Assembly: GCF_932274485.2 (NCBI RefSeq)
Contig: NC_065886.2
Location: forward strand, 42,085,501-42,149,500
Source of the DNA: Patella vulgata
Taxonomy: Eukaryota; Mollusca; Gastropoda; Patellidae
Direction: 5' to 3'
Length of the DNA stretch: 64,000 bases
The position numbers were made by a program, and so were the translations under genes. Positions 42,613-55,353 of this stretch are shown here, one piece after another (positions within the stretch are counted from its first letter, which is position 1; every line of letters begins with the position of its first letter). The notes under the pieces were generated by a model that made no database searches, was not told the origin of the DNA, and saw nothing but the letters and a program-made list of their open reading frames with translations.

Positions 42613-43758
42613 ATTGGTGTAATTATACTATTAAATTTGCTTTCCACAAATTGGTTACATAATTTGTTCCATTTCTAAATGAAGTTGGGTTTTTTTTGGG
42701 CAATCTAAGAGGCTCTATAATAAGAAGCAGACTAATCGGATTAACAAACATTATTCCATTTTTGCAGGGATGCTGATATTGTATTTAAAATATTAAATGT
42801 TACTTAAAAACAGGATCATTTACAGTTTCAATGCTGTTAATGTATTTGCACTGAAAACATTATTTAAGATATCCAACTGGGTGAAAGTTTTTCCCACAGT
42901 GAGATGTCTTCATTAACCAGCTGGATAGAAACTGGAAAAATGGCAGCATTTCTTTTAGAATAATTAAACTTAGGAGTCTTGAAATACCAGATGGTTAGCT
43001 CACAAAAACGTAACCTTCATCTTTGATTGGGATGCTGACAAAATCATCTTCTTACTTGTAAAGAATAGATTCCTTGTATTTCTTAGAAATGTTGAGCAAT
43101 AAAATACAATACATAGTCCGCATTCATGGTAATAAATGATGTGTGAGTGTAGGTGTTATTTTTAACCATGCTGATCTAATTAAAATGCCAAGTTAATAGG
43201 AAGTTAAATTAGAAAAAAAAAACTTTTCAAAATAATTTGTATTTTTAAAGTTCCTGGTTAAAAGAAGTGAACAGAGATTAATGACTAAAAGAATATATAG
43301 CAAACATAGACTTTCTTACTATACACAAAAATTGAATCTTGCGAAATAATCAATCCTTTCTGACGTTATGACCATAAAAGTTTTTGTTTTTTTTATTGTT
43401 TTTACCCCATTCTTTTTTTTTAATGATCTATATTTTAATGATTATGATCTGTCAACATTTAAATTAGAACTCTTTCTTTCCTTGAACATCAGTGACTAGA
43501 TGGTATCAAACCAATTTGTTTAAATCATCTAAATCACTATCTAAAAAACAACTTTCAGCATTTAATTTTTTTTTCATTTGATATTAGAGAAATGTTTGTT
43601 GAACTTCTGATATAGTGTGTCTGTATGTTTATCAAGAGATATGGGGCACTGAACTCTAGACTCTCAAATCTAGATGTGGACCCAGAAGAATCGCAGAGTT
43701 TTTTATGCTTGGTTCAAAGTAAAGTGTTGCCTAGATGTTTGAATGGAAAATGTAAAAG

Positions 43759-44125
43759 AAATGAATAGAAATGGGGTTTAATGTCCTACTGTTCTGCTCC
43801 GACTGGGCTAATGAAGACGGGCATACACCAGTGTGCTATGAGGGAAACTTTGCCCAGACAGGAGCACTATAAACTATTCTTATATCATGTTCCAACTACA
43901 AGGGATCTTTTACGTGCACGCCGATGTGTACACAGGACCTCAGTTTTTCATCTCATCCAAACAACTATATGTTGTCTTTTGCCCGGCCCTCAGTCCTGCA
44001 CCACTGACAAGGAAGAACCACGCCGGAAAATCCTGATGAACTTTCTCAGCCAATGCAGGGATGGAACACAGGACCTCAAGGTTTGCCAGCCAACGTCGTA
44101 CCCACTGAGCCACCGTGACTCCCAC
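43759..44125 (-). mobile_element. SINE S1, near full length
   Basis: Tail at left (ATAGAAATGGGGTTTAATGT), head at right (CCCACTGAGCCACCGTGACT). ATGTAAA with one mismatch nearby flanks it (43750 and 44126), a likely short target duplication. A piece of a second S1 copy in the other orientation follows at about 44128-44190. Confidence 0.8.
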
Positions 44126-44449
44126 ATGTAAAGGATCTTTGACATTTGGAATTTGATGAAACGTTAGTAGTAACTCTGCAAAATTTCCATGACCAAAATA
44201 AACAAGGGCGTGGATACGTCATAACTTTTGGGGGGGATGGACGAACCCTGGAACCTTTCATTACTAAACCAAAATAATAATTACGAACAGTTTACCAGTG
44301 TTATTTCGATGAAAGCTGTAACTAGGGGTAATATGATGACGATATGGTAAAATTGACTACCTCCAATTAAGGAGGAGGATATCGTGAAGATGAATTACAG
44401 TGGTGAGACCCACGGCAGTGGTTAGATAACCTTCAGAACGGGACATTCA

Positions 44450-44616
44450 TCTATACTAATATTTGTGACTGTCGTTTGTCTTTCTGTTTGTCTGTCTGTT
44501 CGGGATTGGCGGTATAGGGGTAGCTCAGACCGGGGAGTAACATAGGCCAGGTGGCGTTAGTCTACCACTTCTGGTTTCGGGTTATGACCCCCGAGCGAAG
44601 CCGGGCATTCTTCTAG
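44450..44616 (+). mobile_element. short Helitron-like element
   Basis: Begins TCTATACTAATATT and ends CTTCTAG, with a CCCGAGCGAAGCCGGG hairpin-capable stretch nine bases before the end. It sits between A (44449) and T (44617), the usual Helitron insertion site, and has no inverted repeats or target duplication. At 167 bases it is non-autonomous. Confidence 0.7.
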
Positions 44617-45584
44617 TATCGACATAAACCTGAAAATCTGTCCTTGCGATCAAAATCATGGGGGGACAGAGACATATTCGTCCCCCCCTTCCGATTCTAA
44701 GGGGGGGACCCATCCCCCCCTCTAAATCCACGCCCATGCATGTATTGCATGGACAAGATCTTCAATTCAATTCCTTTCCTTTGTTTTCTTTACTGTTCTA
44801 ATATTCTTTCATTCTTCTTCATTGTTACATTCCTTTGTTCAACATTCTTGTTATCGACTGATTTCATTTAATTTCCTTTGAAAAGAAAAACAAACAAGAT
44901 AACAGGTATTGATGGACAGTTGACATTTCATTCAAAGCTATTGTCGAAAAAATCACCTCATTAATTATTTAGGCGTGCAGATTAACTCTAATTGAGTTTC
45001 TTGCCATGATAAAAAAATTGTCCAATAGAAAAATAAATAAGGTAAGATAATATGGAGAATTACATCAAAGTCTTTTAGTATGGGGTTTTAAACACAGATA
45101 ATTCAAAATACATAATCGTCATAATTTTACTTTCGAATAACTTTTATATGTAATAACCTTTTGGCTTTTCATTAAATTTGTGAGACTTTTTACCTCCTTA
45201 TCTTCGTAATTTTCATTTTGTGCTAATACAACTTATATTTCAAAGGTTAGCAACTTTTGTTTTTGAACATTGGTTTTTATTCTTTAGTAATAGTAATTGT
45301 CTTCTTTTTATTTTCTCTCTTTTTTTCGAAAGCAAATTAACTTAAATTTCAGGAAATAGAAAATTTTAGATTAGATCCAATTTGTCATTCTTTAGAAATT
45401 GTTCTTGATCTGACACAGGACTCAAAATAGCAACATGGAGGTGTAATAGAATGTAATCTTAACATCATTTGTCCTTCTCTGGGAGTTGATCCTTGATTTT
45501 ATTACCCCTGAGAACAGACTTCTAGAACATACAGTGATTAAACTTCTGTTGGCGGCAAAATGAAATGTGATTAACCTTTTACTT

Positions 45585-45885
45585 TTCTTCACCAATCGGG
45601 CTAATGAAGATGGGCATATGCCATGCAGTCTGCTATGAGGGAAATTTGGCCTGGACAGGGGCATTGTCACCTACTCTTTATCAAATACCACCTAACAAGG
45701 ATTCTTTTACCTGTGAAGATTCTTTTACCTGCAAACCTACGTGTACACAGTACCTCATGGTTTCTTTTTTCCCATTCAAACAACTAGATTCTGTTCCATG
45801 CCCAGCCGTCCCTCCATTCTGCACCACTGACAAAGGGAAACACCTCTTTAGTGTCCCAGTGCTGTCTCGCTGAGCCACCATGAAT
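45585..45885 (-). mobile_element. SINE S1, partial
   Basis: 3' and central body (GGGCTAATGAAGATGGGCAT ... CACTGACAAAGGGAAACACC) with a short internal duplication of GATTCTTTTACCTG and a degraded head. Confidence 0.7.
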
Positions 45886-48289
45886 CCCTGAATCCCTATC
45901 GGCAAAATAGCTAGGACCTTAATCAGATTACCTGCCTCATCACCAATTCTCATTATGGTCCTCTTTGATATCCTCAACTGATCCATAAGAAAATGATCCA
46001 CAATAGATACTATACATTTATCTGTGAAATTTGATCGAAAATAATTGTTAATCTATGTTGGTGGCATTGTTTATATTTATGTTATTAATGTTTCGTAACC
46101 TCATAACAAATAATTGTAGCTTTGTTTATATTCATATTATTAATGTATCATATCCTAATAACAAAAAATCATAACAAACAAGTAAGTAATATTAGTTTCT
46201 ACAATATATCACACTAAAAACAAAATAACATGGATGGTGTTTGATCACTAAAAAACATTTATGTTCTTTTATAACTTTTCCAGAAATTAATGTTTTGGAT
46301 CATATCTTTTATGACCAGTAATAACGGTGCAATTAAGTAAGTAAATTTAGAACAAATGTATTGTACAGAGATAAATTCAATAATGTGTTATTATGGCGCG
46401 TGATTTGGTTAATGATTATTATGGTTTTGTACGTAATGTAATGAATTTGGTTAATGCTTTGTACCAAACTGAATTCTTTCATCCTTAACCATATCCTTTT
46501 ACATTATATTTTACATTTGACTCTATTAATTATTAACCGCAAGACTGCAAGTCCGAGTCCCCCCAAAATAAAGATATTAAAGATGAAGAAATTGATTTAA
46601 CCCTACATCTAAAATATATTATGGTTATGATATTTGATTAAGTATTTAATTAACCATATAACATAATTGCTCGTTTAGATTTCAAGCTATGCTGGAACTG
46701 ATATATGTATGTATATGGAGGAGATTGCTTAATTAGCCATGTACCCCAACATCAAACAACCTCCAAGACTCTTTGCAAATCCATCAATAAGAAAATCAGG
46801 CAGTCGGAACCCATGTAACCAGTTTAATGTTTTATTCTGAAATCTATATTGGGACGATCTCAAAATATTTCAGATCCAACTTTTTTTGCGGAGTATACAA
46901 TTACTTTTGCATTAATCAAACATTGTGTTGTATTGCATGTATCAACCAATCCTTACTGTTAAAACTATTACAAACTTGTTTATTATCCAAGAGAAGTTGG
47001 TTGTGGCGTTTTTTGGCTTAAGATGCTTATTTTGAAATCATCCCCATGTATGAAATATTTGAAAAAGGTGAATGTTAGACGGACGAAAGTTATTTAATTA
47101 GTATCTGTCTGTTTTAGCTGTTTTCTGCACCATTAGGATTCAGTGAGACTTCAGGCGTGCAGTAAGCTATATGATTTTGATGATGAGTTTTCTGTCTGTT
47201 TTAAATGGGTGATAAACTTATCAAAGTCGCTACCTTTATATTGGGTAACATACAGATAGACTATAGTCAGACCTCTACTAACAATCTGAATTTGTGGTCC
47301 ATTTCTTTTTGTTTTATTTAATGGTTTTGAGAAAGATGAATTTGAAGGTTATATTCATGGGTAAGATCAAATGGAGTTATGAAACAAGAGGTAAAATGAT
47401 GCTTAATACAAGAGTTTCTTCCATTTATGTTGTTTAGAAATACAGTAAAAGAATTCCAATCACAGAAAAAATATTTGTTGCAGTGACTTCTAGAAAAAAA
47501 AATAACAAAGCACAATAAATGGTAATGGATATTCCGATATTAACAATGAATCTGTTTTTTCTGTTGCCGAAAGAATTATCTCATTTCTATTCTTAAAACA
47601 GGTGTTTATTTGTTAATTGGTGTGTGGTATTTAGCTGAAGTCAAAGTTCCTGAAACTCCGAATTGTTGCCAGAATGTCACCAAGTGCAATAGACAATTTC
47701 GTTGTTCGATTGCCAAAATGTACAAAATACTATCTTTAAAATATCACAAGAAACATGTCTTGTGGGACTGATTATTGAAACAAGAAGATTGAAGCGAGCA
47801 CGTCGGCAAGATAAATAGGGACGTATGGGTAATTTTGGCATTGGAACAATATACATTTTACTAACGCTTTCATACACACAATATTCTTGTTATTTGAATG
47901 ATGTAACATTTGGTCTAATAGTTGAAAACAATATCAATATAGCTGTTTAGAAATTTCTTACACCATGTGGCTGCTAAAAAATACTCAGTCTTTATTCAAG
48001 ATAATGGGGTTAAAAAGTTCAAATTGTTTATGTAATAATCTGTCAGGACTAAAGATTTGTTAATGAGTATTTAAGTGTTGTGAATATGTGTTTACAAGTA
48101 AAATAAATTGTATTTATAGAATATGCCTACCAAGAATAGACAATTTATATTTACTACACATGTCTTTGTGATTGCTTTTGGTGATCTTATTTCGGTCTTC
48201 TGTCTGCTGGCATTAAAGTTCATTCCTCTAGACCTTAGTTTACAAAGTTGTATTATAAAACAGTCATTGATGATCAGAAGTAAATAGTC
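45886..48289. other. no gene recognised
   Basis: AT-rich non-coding, with a repeated ATTAATGT.TC pattern near 46085-46155. Confidence 0.5.
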
Positions 48290-48481
48290 GCCCGCCTAAC
48301 CCTGTGGGTTTACTCTAAGTCCTCCAGTTTTCTCCCACAAGGCGTGACCTGACGCACCAAAACAGTCAGTTCTGCTTTTTCGCAGTTCTAGTTTTTTTTG
48401 TTTTTTTTTTATGAATTTCTACATTTGAAATTTCTTACTGCTGCTGGCTGGTAGGTTTTATCACACTTATTATTATTTAAT

Positions 48482-48581
48482 AGGATTAAACAGAATGATT
48501 TAATGAGATTAAACAGAATGATTTAATGAGATTAAACAGAATGATTTAATGAGATTAAACAGAATGATTTAATGGGATTAA
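48482..48581 (+). repeat. 24-bp tandem repeat, about four units
   Basis: Units of GATTAAACAGAATGATTTAA plus TGAG, nearly perfect. Confidence 0.9.
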
Positions 48582-49271
48582 ACAACAGCCTTATGGGTGA
48601 TTATAAACTGTTACCAGACTATCAGCCATCACAAATTACTTCCCTTGTTTATTTTGTCAATATTATAGTCTTGATATCATTACCCCTTTAAATCAATTTA
48701 TTTATTATTCTAGCCATTAGGTAAAACTGTTTTATCATTAGCAAGACAGATGTCCAGCCTCTTTTTTCAATTAATTTGGCGTCTGCCTTTTTTTTTTATA
48801 ACCAGGTTGACATGTTTTGTAGGTTTGATACCCTGTGTGTAGTCTTAATTCAATTCTTAAACTACTTTTCGTTGATCGTTTGCCGCCTGGTTTGACAGAT
48901 TAATATCAATAAAAAACAGAATCGTGGAATTTGAAAAGATCAAGATTATTAAAAGAAACCGGATGCCAGTATCCCAAGAGAACATGCAAATTACATCCGA
49001 TTCCATTTACTTTTTTTTTTTTCAGTTCGTAAATAAACAGAAGATAAGTAATAGACATTATGTCTGTCAGTTTGTCTGTAAAACCAATATAGATAATTCA
49101 TGTATGTGTATGTTCAAAGCCCATGAGATGACGTTGACACAATTTTGTCTAAAAAGGAACCACACTGTTTTTGCTCAAAATATGTCGTGTACAGCTACAA
49201 AATGTAGCTGTGGCTTACTCAAAATGTAATAAAGATTTCTTTTGACAAAACTCCAATTAATTGAAGTTTGT

Positions 49272-49802
49272 ACTTTAAAGGGCCAATCCCGATAATATTT
49301 TGGAGAATCAAAGTGCTTAATTTTGTGTTAAAATCCTTTAAAATCCCCTACCTTAGAGCCGAGCAATTAACTCAATATATGTGATATGTTTTCAAACAAT
49401 TTAAACCCGTCAGTCTTCATTTGCAAATGGAGACCGGCGTCCCAAGCTGTATTATAGGGTGTCTGGATAAAACCAGACTTTTTTTTTTATAAAAATAATG
49501 TGTAGGTGATAATTACCTTTTGTTATAAAGTAGAGCACATGGGTCATTCATTGTATAGACCTCTAAAGGAACGGGAATCGATTAGCAGGTCACCCAACGA
49601 AAAAATTAACCTGAAATCTTAAAACGGTTACGTGTCCAGATAAGCAGTTGTGACGTTCACGTCCAAACGACTCAATATTTTGAGCTGAGATTTTAAGACA
49701 AAGTAAATACACCATTCCTCTATATTTTGGCGCCTAACTTTCATACGTACTTTGACTTTTATTTTTTAGACTCTGTTCAAATCGGGATAGTCCCTTTAAA
49801 GT
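49272..49802. mobile_element. 530-bp TIR element
   Basis: Left end ACTTTAAAGGGCCAATCCCG; right end read inward ACTTTAAAGGGACTATCCCG (two differences over the first 21 bases). TA lies at both edges. Non-coding interior. Confidence 0.8.
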
Positions 49803-49881
49803 AGCTAAGTCTCTAACTCAATATCATCCAAAATCTTCAACATTGAAAACACGATTTATTTGTCAAATTAAATCAACATTC

Positions 49882-50911
49882 ATGTTGTGATCTTACCGGA
49901 AAAAGATGGGCTTTGATATCCAATATTTAAGACAAAATAAACATTTTACCATTGGTACACGAATCGTGTACCATAATGCGCTTCAGCCCCAGTTGTATCA
50001 AGAGACTCGAGGGACGAGGCTAGACACATTGCACCAAATCAAACGGCGTATGTAGACTGGAATAACCAGACGCTAGAAATTTGCACTCGCTTGAGACTGC
50101 TGGCTTATTTCGCCGAACATAACTGATTTGAAATTGGAGTAAAAACGGAAACTATTGAATGTAAATCAGTTTATATACATTCATATTACAGTATTATATG
50201 CGTTGCGACCCACTTTTGTCAATTCTAGGTCCCAAATGTTAGCGATTTAGCTCCTTTAAGTTAAGCCAAATACTCTAAAATTTCATTGACCTAAATATAT
50301 TTGACTGTAGTTTTTAAACCAATATCAGAAAGTGGATTTCAAATTATAATAATTTTAATTTGCAAATAGATTTATGATTTTCATTTTTCAGGTAATATGT
50401 TGTGATCTTACCGGAAAAAGATGGGCTTTGATATCCAATATTTAAGACAAAATAAACATTTTACCATTGGTACACGAATCGTGTACCATAATGCGCTTCA
50501 GCCCCAGTTGTATCAAGAGACTCGAGGGACGAGGCTAGACACATTGCACCAAATCAAACGGCGTATGTAGACTGGAATAACCAGACGCTAGAAATTTGCA
50601 CTCGCTTGAGACTGCTGGCTTATTTCGCCGAACATAACTGATTTGAAATTGGAGTAAAAACGGAAACTATTGAATGTAAATCAGTTTATATACATTCATA
50701 TTACAGTATTATATGCGTTGCGACCCACTTTTGTCAATTCTAGGTCCCAAATGTTAGCGATTTAGCTCCTTTAAGTTAAGCCAAATACTCTAAAATTTCA
50801 TTGACCTAAATATATTTGACTGTAGTTTTTAAACCAATATCAGAAAGTGGATTTCAAATTATAATAATTTTAATTTGCAAATAGATTTATGATTTTCATT
50901 TTTCAGGTAAT
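49882..50911 (+). repeat. 515-bp perfect tandem duplication
   Basis: Copy 1 is 49882-50396 and copy 2 is 50397-50911. I saw no difference over the lines compared. Contents include TACACGAATCGTGTACC (a 17-base palindrome) and are non-coding. Confidence 0.9.
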
Positions 50912-50913
50912 AT

Positions 50914-52533
50914 CCAACTTAAACTATATTACATGTTTTCAGAGAACTGTATTTGAGTTTGGTATGAGAAGTGGAGGGTGTACCGTATTTCACGGGGTAT
51001 AAATTGAATCGTCATATTTTACTGTTTTTCCGACCTCCATCCATATATAAATTGAAGCGATATATAAGACAAATGTTTTTCAACTCCATGGTGGCAATCT
51101 ATTATCAAGTTTCAGGGCTGTTATCCTAGTCTAGTAATATGCCAAGAAAAATTGGCCCATAATATTGATTAATGTAAAATAATCACTTTATAAATGTAGG
51201 ACTGTGTTCTTGTATCATTTTAACCAGTTTTTATTTCAATATATCCGATAAATATAAGACAATGCAGGCTTTGTTTCTAATTGCAGGGTTTATAAGTTAT
51301 GTTACTAAAAATAAAATAAAACAATGTAGTATAGTATGATTGGTTAATTTAAATAAAAACTAAAAGTAGATATCTAGCGAAACGCATGAAATTACGAGAA
51401 ATGGAAACGTGCCAATTTTGGCGAATGATGGAGAAAAGATTCTATTTTTTTTCCATATACTCGGCTTGATGATCATATTTTGAAGAAGGTGGGGTGGAGG
51501 TATGTTTTTAAATAAAGAAATAAACAAGCTAAGAAATGCCCACAAATATTTCGATTGCAATAAGCCTAGTGTAAGTAGTTTTGTTTTAGACAATAGTGTG
51601 TGTGGCATCGTACATACATGGAACGACAATTACTCACTGACCAAATTTTTTGTTGAGATGTCATTTTTTTATCTTCATCCGTATATTAGTCGAAGCCGAA
51701 GGCCGGACTTCAGCGGAAAAAAGCAGCGACTCATCCCCCCCCCCCAAAGTACGGTAAATGTCTAGTTAACAGCATATACTGCAGGACATATTTTAGATAT
51801 AGTTCAAGTGAAGTTGTGAGCAGGGTTTGATCTCACAGTTGATGGGAAGCTGGATCAGCTGTCGAGATCCTGGTTCTATGGTTTCCTTACATTTTTAAAA
51901 ATGACCTATGCACAAATGATGTTATGAATTCAATTTTTTTACATTAGTCCTAAAAGTTGTCTGTATTGACCATTAAATGAAATAGCTTTCTCTTCAGTTT
52001 AAGGCTGGGTATGTGTCATTTGTCTGTTTATAAAAAGGTAATGGTGCTAGTTTCCACAGAAGCTTGTTAGATTTGATATATCAGATGATTTAAGGTGCTA
52101 TAATGACAGATTCCTTCAACAGCTTGTCTGCTGTACCTACATCTCTATTCTCACTCATAATACCAATATTGTATTAAGAGAGGCAAGAGCTAGCTAGCTG
52201 CTGCACATTACACACAGCACTGATCTTTTTACTCTTGCCACAGTCTCATAACCAAGGTTGTCTTTTATTTCCTTTCTAGGTTTTAGTGGAGAAGTTTAGT
52301 GCGAGGCATAGAACTGGCAGAGGGTTTGAGATATGTAAAGAATAAATTGTTTCAATAAAACCATTTGTCCTGATTACTTATTGGTATGTCCAAATTTGAG
52401 ATTATGAATTTAAGTTTCTTTAGAATCCTGTCTAATCGAATATTATGTTAGTTTAGTGAAAGGAGGTGAATTGGCAGCCAAATGTCCAGTCCACAACTTT
52501 CTATAATTAATCATTTATAGTCAAGATAAGACA
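50914..52533. other. no gene recognised
   Basis: Short chance frames only. TTTCTAG at 52280 is followed by a 21-codon frame and two AATAAA sites (52342 and 52354), which could be a terminal exon of something, but no family was recognised. Confidence 0.4.
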
Positions 52534-52546
52534 TTAGAGATTAGGA

Positions 52547-52943
52547 AGAGAGAAATGGAGTTTAGCATCTACTATGTGATTTCAGGACTAACATATGGTA
52601 CAATTTTACTTCAATAATTTGCTTTGCGCAAAGGGTATTTAACAGACTAGAGAACCCAAAGAAAACCCACGAGGTTGGTCAGGGGCCCATCTTCTTGTCA
52701 CTTACACGCTTGGGATCGAAACCATGCCCCTCGACTCAATGACAGACCTTATTATCTAAAACGCACGTATTAAACCATTCGACCACTTAACCAGAGTATC
52801 TGGAGAAAACCCCAAGGTTGGGCAGATGGTCCTCCCTACTCCTTGTCTTGTTCAAGCTTGGGATCAAAACCATGCCACTTGACTCAATGACAGACCTTAT
52901 GATCTAAAATGCATGCATTAGAAAACTCAACCACCCAACCCCC
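52547..52943 (-). mobile_element. S2 SINE dimer inside one target-site duplication
   Basis: A complete reverse-orientation S2 (about 52547-52790) followed by the head half of a second S2 (about 52795-52943). TTAGAGATTAGGA lies at 52534-52546 and 52944-52956, so the pair went in as one unit. Confidence 0.8.
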
Positions 52944-54201
52944 TTAGAGATTAGGACCAAATAATTAAAGGGTTAAAAATGGTCAGCATTACATATCTTT
53001 TACAGGCTATTGTATTTCATGTCACATGGTCCATTAGAATTTTTATTGACTTTTAATTTTTTCTTATCACTCAAACAAATTCCATCCATATAAATATTTT
53101 ATTGGTTCATTGCAGGAATAGCATTGTAGGTGCTGTAAACTGCAGGTTCTTTAATTCTCTGATCATGTACAGAGGTTTTTATGTATCAAGTGACATTTTT
53201 ATAAACTTTATGATGATAAATGGAATAGGCTTGTACACTCCTAGGACTAGCTTCGAAAAGATAATAGTTTTATAGATTTATATTGCCTGGTTTCACACAT
53301 ACTTCCCCCTGCATATAAATCTGCCAAATTTTATTGAAGGGCATCTCAAGGGATGCATGCAGGACATAAATACTAAATTCTGTGCAGTATTTGTGGTTTC
53401 AAATTTATCTTTGTCTGGATTTTCATATGAAAACAATCGTAAGTGATGGGTATCGGAGGTGAGTGTATCTAAGCAACTGTTCAGATTATAAATTTAAACT
53501 TTAATGTTAGATTGAAGACAGTTTTATTCTAGTAGAAATAATTAATGGTATGTTTATTGCACCCGTATAATGGATACTATATCCTGTTGTTCCTCCATCT
53601 GCAAAACATAGAAATATTTTCCTGATTTTATTATTTGTTATGTCATGACATGAAATTATTGGACTACCAGAAGGTCAAAGATCTTTTGTCTACAAAATGC
53701 TGTGTATATTAAAATTGTTGCTTGATTTCTGTTAGATTTCAATATACACATTATACAATCTTATTAAAATTTTATTTTTATTTCCTTTCATCATTATGGT
53801 TTTCTACCATGCATATGATCTACATATATTCAAAGCGGCTGCAGTTGGATGACTGCTGTCTACACATTATGCATTATACACATTTCAGTGAATGATGTCT
53901 TGATATGATTGGAACTGCTGCGTTTTCATTGGCTATTTGCAGTACACAACTAGGAAGACAATACATTGATAAAATTCAAATATTGATTAAAGTGGATTCT
54001 AGTAAAATATTGAATGAGGGTGAGGTTTTCTTTATCTTATCTATAATGATCTTGAAGTCTTTGTCAAGCATATTATACAACTTTTTTAAAAAGTGAGAGG
54101 GGCATAACAACTTAATTAATAATATACCATCAAAGAATGTCACTTATTTATTCATAACTTTTATGGAGATGATCAAAGTGTTAATTAAGGTAACATTAAA
54201 A

Positions 54202-54326
54202 ATATACGTAAAATAAAGTAAATGCATCCATTCTAGATAGTTACTTTATTGCTGACATGTTTCATACAATTTTCAAAGTAATGTAGGTAACTAGAATGTA
54301 CGCATTTACTTTATTTTACATATATT
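54202..54326. repeat. short foldback repeat
   Basis: Left arm ATATACGTAAAATAAAGTAA (54202-54244) pairs with right arm ending TTACTTTATTTTACATATAT (54287-54326), about 39 bases of stem with few mismatches. Confidence 0.75.
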
Positions 54327-55289
54327 ATCTACTTCTAAATGGAATCTTCTAACTACTTGATTGAAATTGAATCAAATCTAAAATCTAATCTAAGAAAAAC
54401 AGTTATTACATGGAAAATAATGTAAATTAATCAATAGGTAATAAAGAGATGTCCAGTCTTTAGTAAGATAACACTAAACACTATTATTATACAATCTTTG
54501 AGGTGGACTTATACATTTATACATAACTTTTACATTTTATGTCCACTTATTTATAGGCTAAGATACACAAGCTGGATTTAATTAAGATTACATTTTTTAA
54601 GTTGTAATTTATTAACTTCAAACATTCTTTCAGATTTTTTAAGGTAACTTTTAAAAATATGTTTATTATTAATTTCTAACAGATGACTGAGTACTCCATC
54701 AGTCTATTTGAGATTTCTGAACACTTCTTTCATGTAATAAACGATTTAAGTGAGCGTTAAACAACTATAATTATGTTTTTGAGCAGAAACTTGAAAAACA
54801 AGACATTTCCTCTTAATCTTTACAGCAAACTACAGAATTGACGGCAAATAAACAATATTTTACATTCTCATGTGTCTTTGGTAAATTAGCCATTTGTTTT
54901 TCTAAATCTGGGGTTGGCCAAAGACAGATTGCAGTGATAAATTTAAAACCAGAGGAAAAAAACACAAAAAGTAGGAAATATTTGATGAGCTGTGCAGCTG
55001 GTACGTTCATCTCTGCCATTTTACGTCCCTTCCCCCTCGCTTCCTGATTTGTGGCTCCGAAAATCTGATAACTTTTCAAAGACTTTGAAAAATGGGTAAA
55101 AACAGAAGTTATAGCCATTTGGTGAAAATGTGATATGTTTTTTTTTTTATACTAGATCCACTGTTTCATGTTAGTGAAGACATAATATTGTTAAGGTTAA
55201 AAGTTAAGAGGGTAATTATCCTGTTGACTTGATTCTCACCTTTATGCTATTTCCATAAGTTTGTAACCTTTAAAGTTATATATCATCAA

Positions 55290-55353
55290 TTGGAACATTT
55301 ATTTAAAAAGATATATTTGTTGGAACATTTATTTAAAAAGATATATTTGTTGC
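55290..55353 (+). repeat. 32-bp unit in tandem, two copies
   Basis: TTGGAACATTTATTTAAAAA plus GATATATTTGTT occurs twice back to back. Confidence 0.9.

Noticed and set aside
43781-44131. 116-codon frame across an S1 SINE (also 33838-34120, 45604-45873)
   Set aside because: The frame is the S1 body read through; S1 is a tRNA-derived SINE.
48482-48581. CRISPR-like array
   Set aside because: A 24-base head-to-tail tandem repeat without spacers in a eukaryotic genome.
53905-54096. Frame beginning [19 protein letters not shown], loosely like the NAXD C-terminal AAFGAC region
   Set aside because: There is no acceptor in the right phase, a stop lies just upstream, and the HGRSTTT motif is absent. 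The resemblance is a few residues only.
54813-55118. Overlapping open frames on both strands
   Set aside because: No motif, no codon pattern favouring either strand and no splice context. An open frame on both strands in AT-rich DNA is not evidence of coding.
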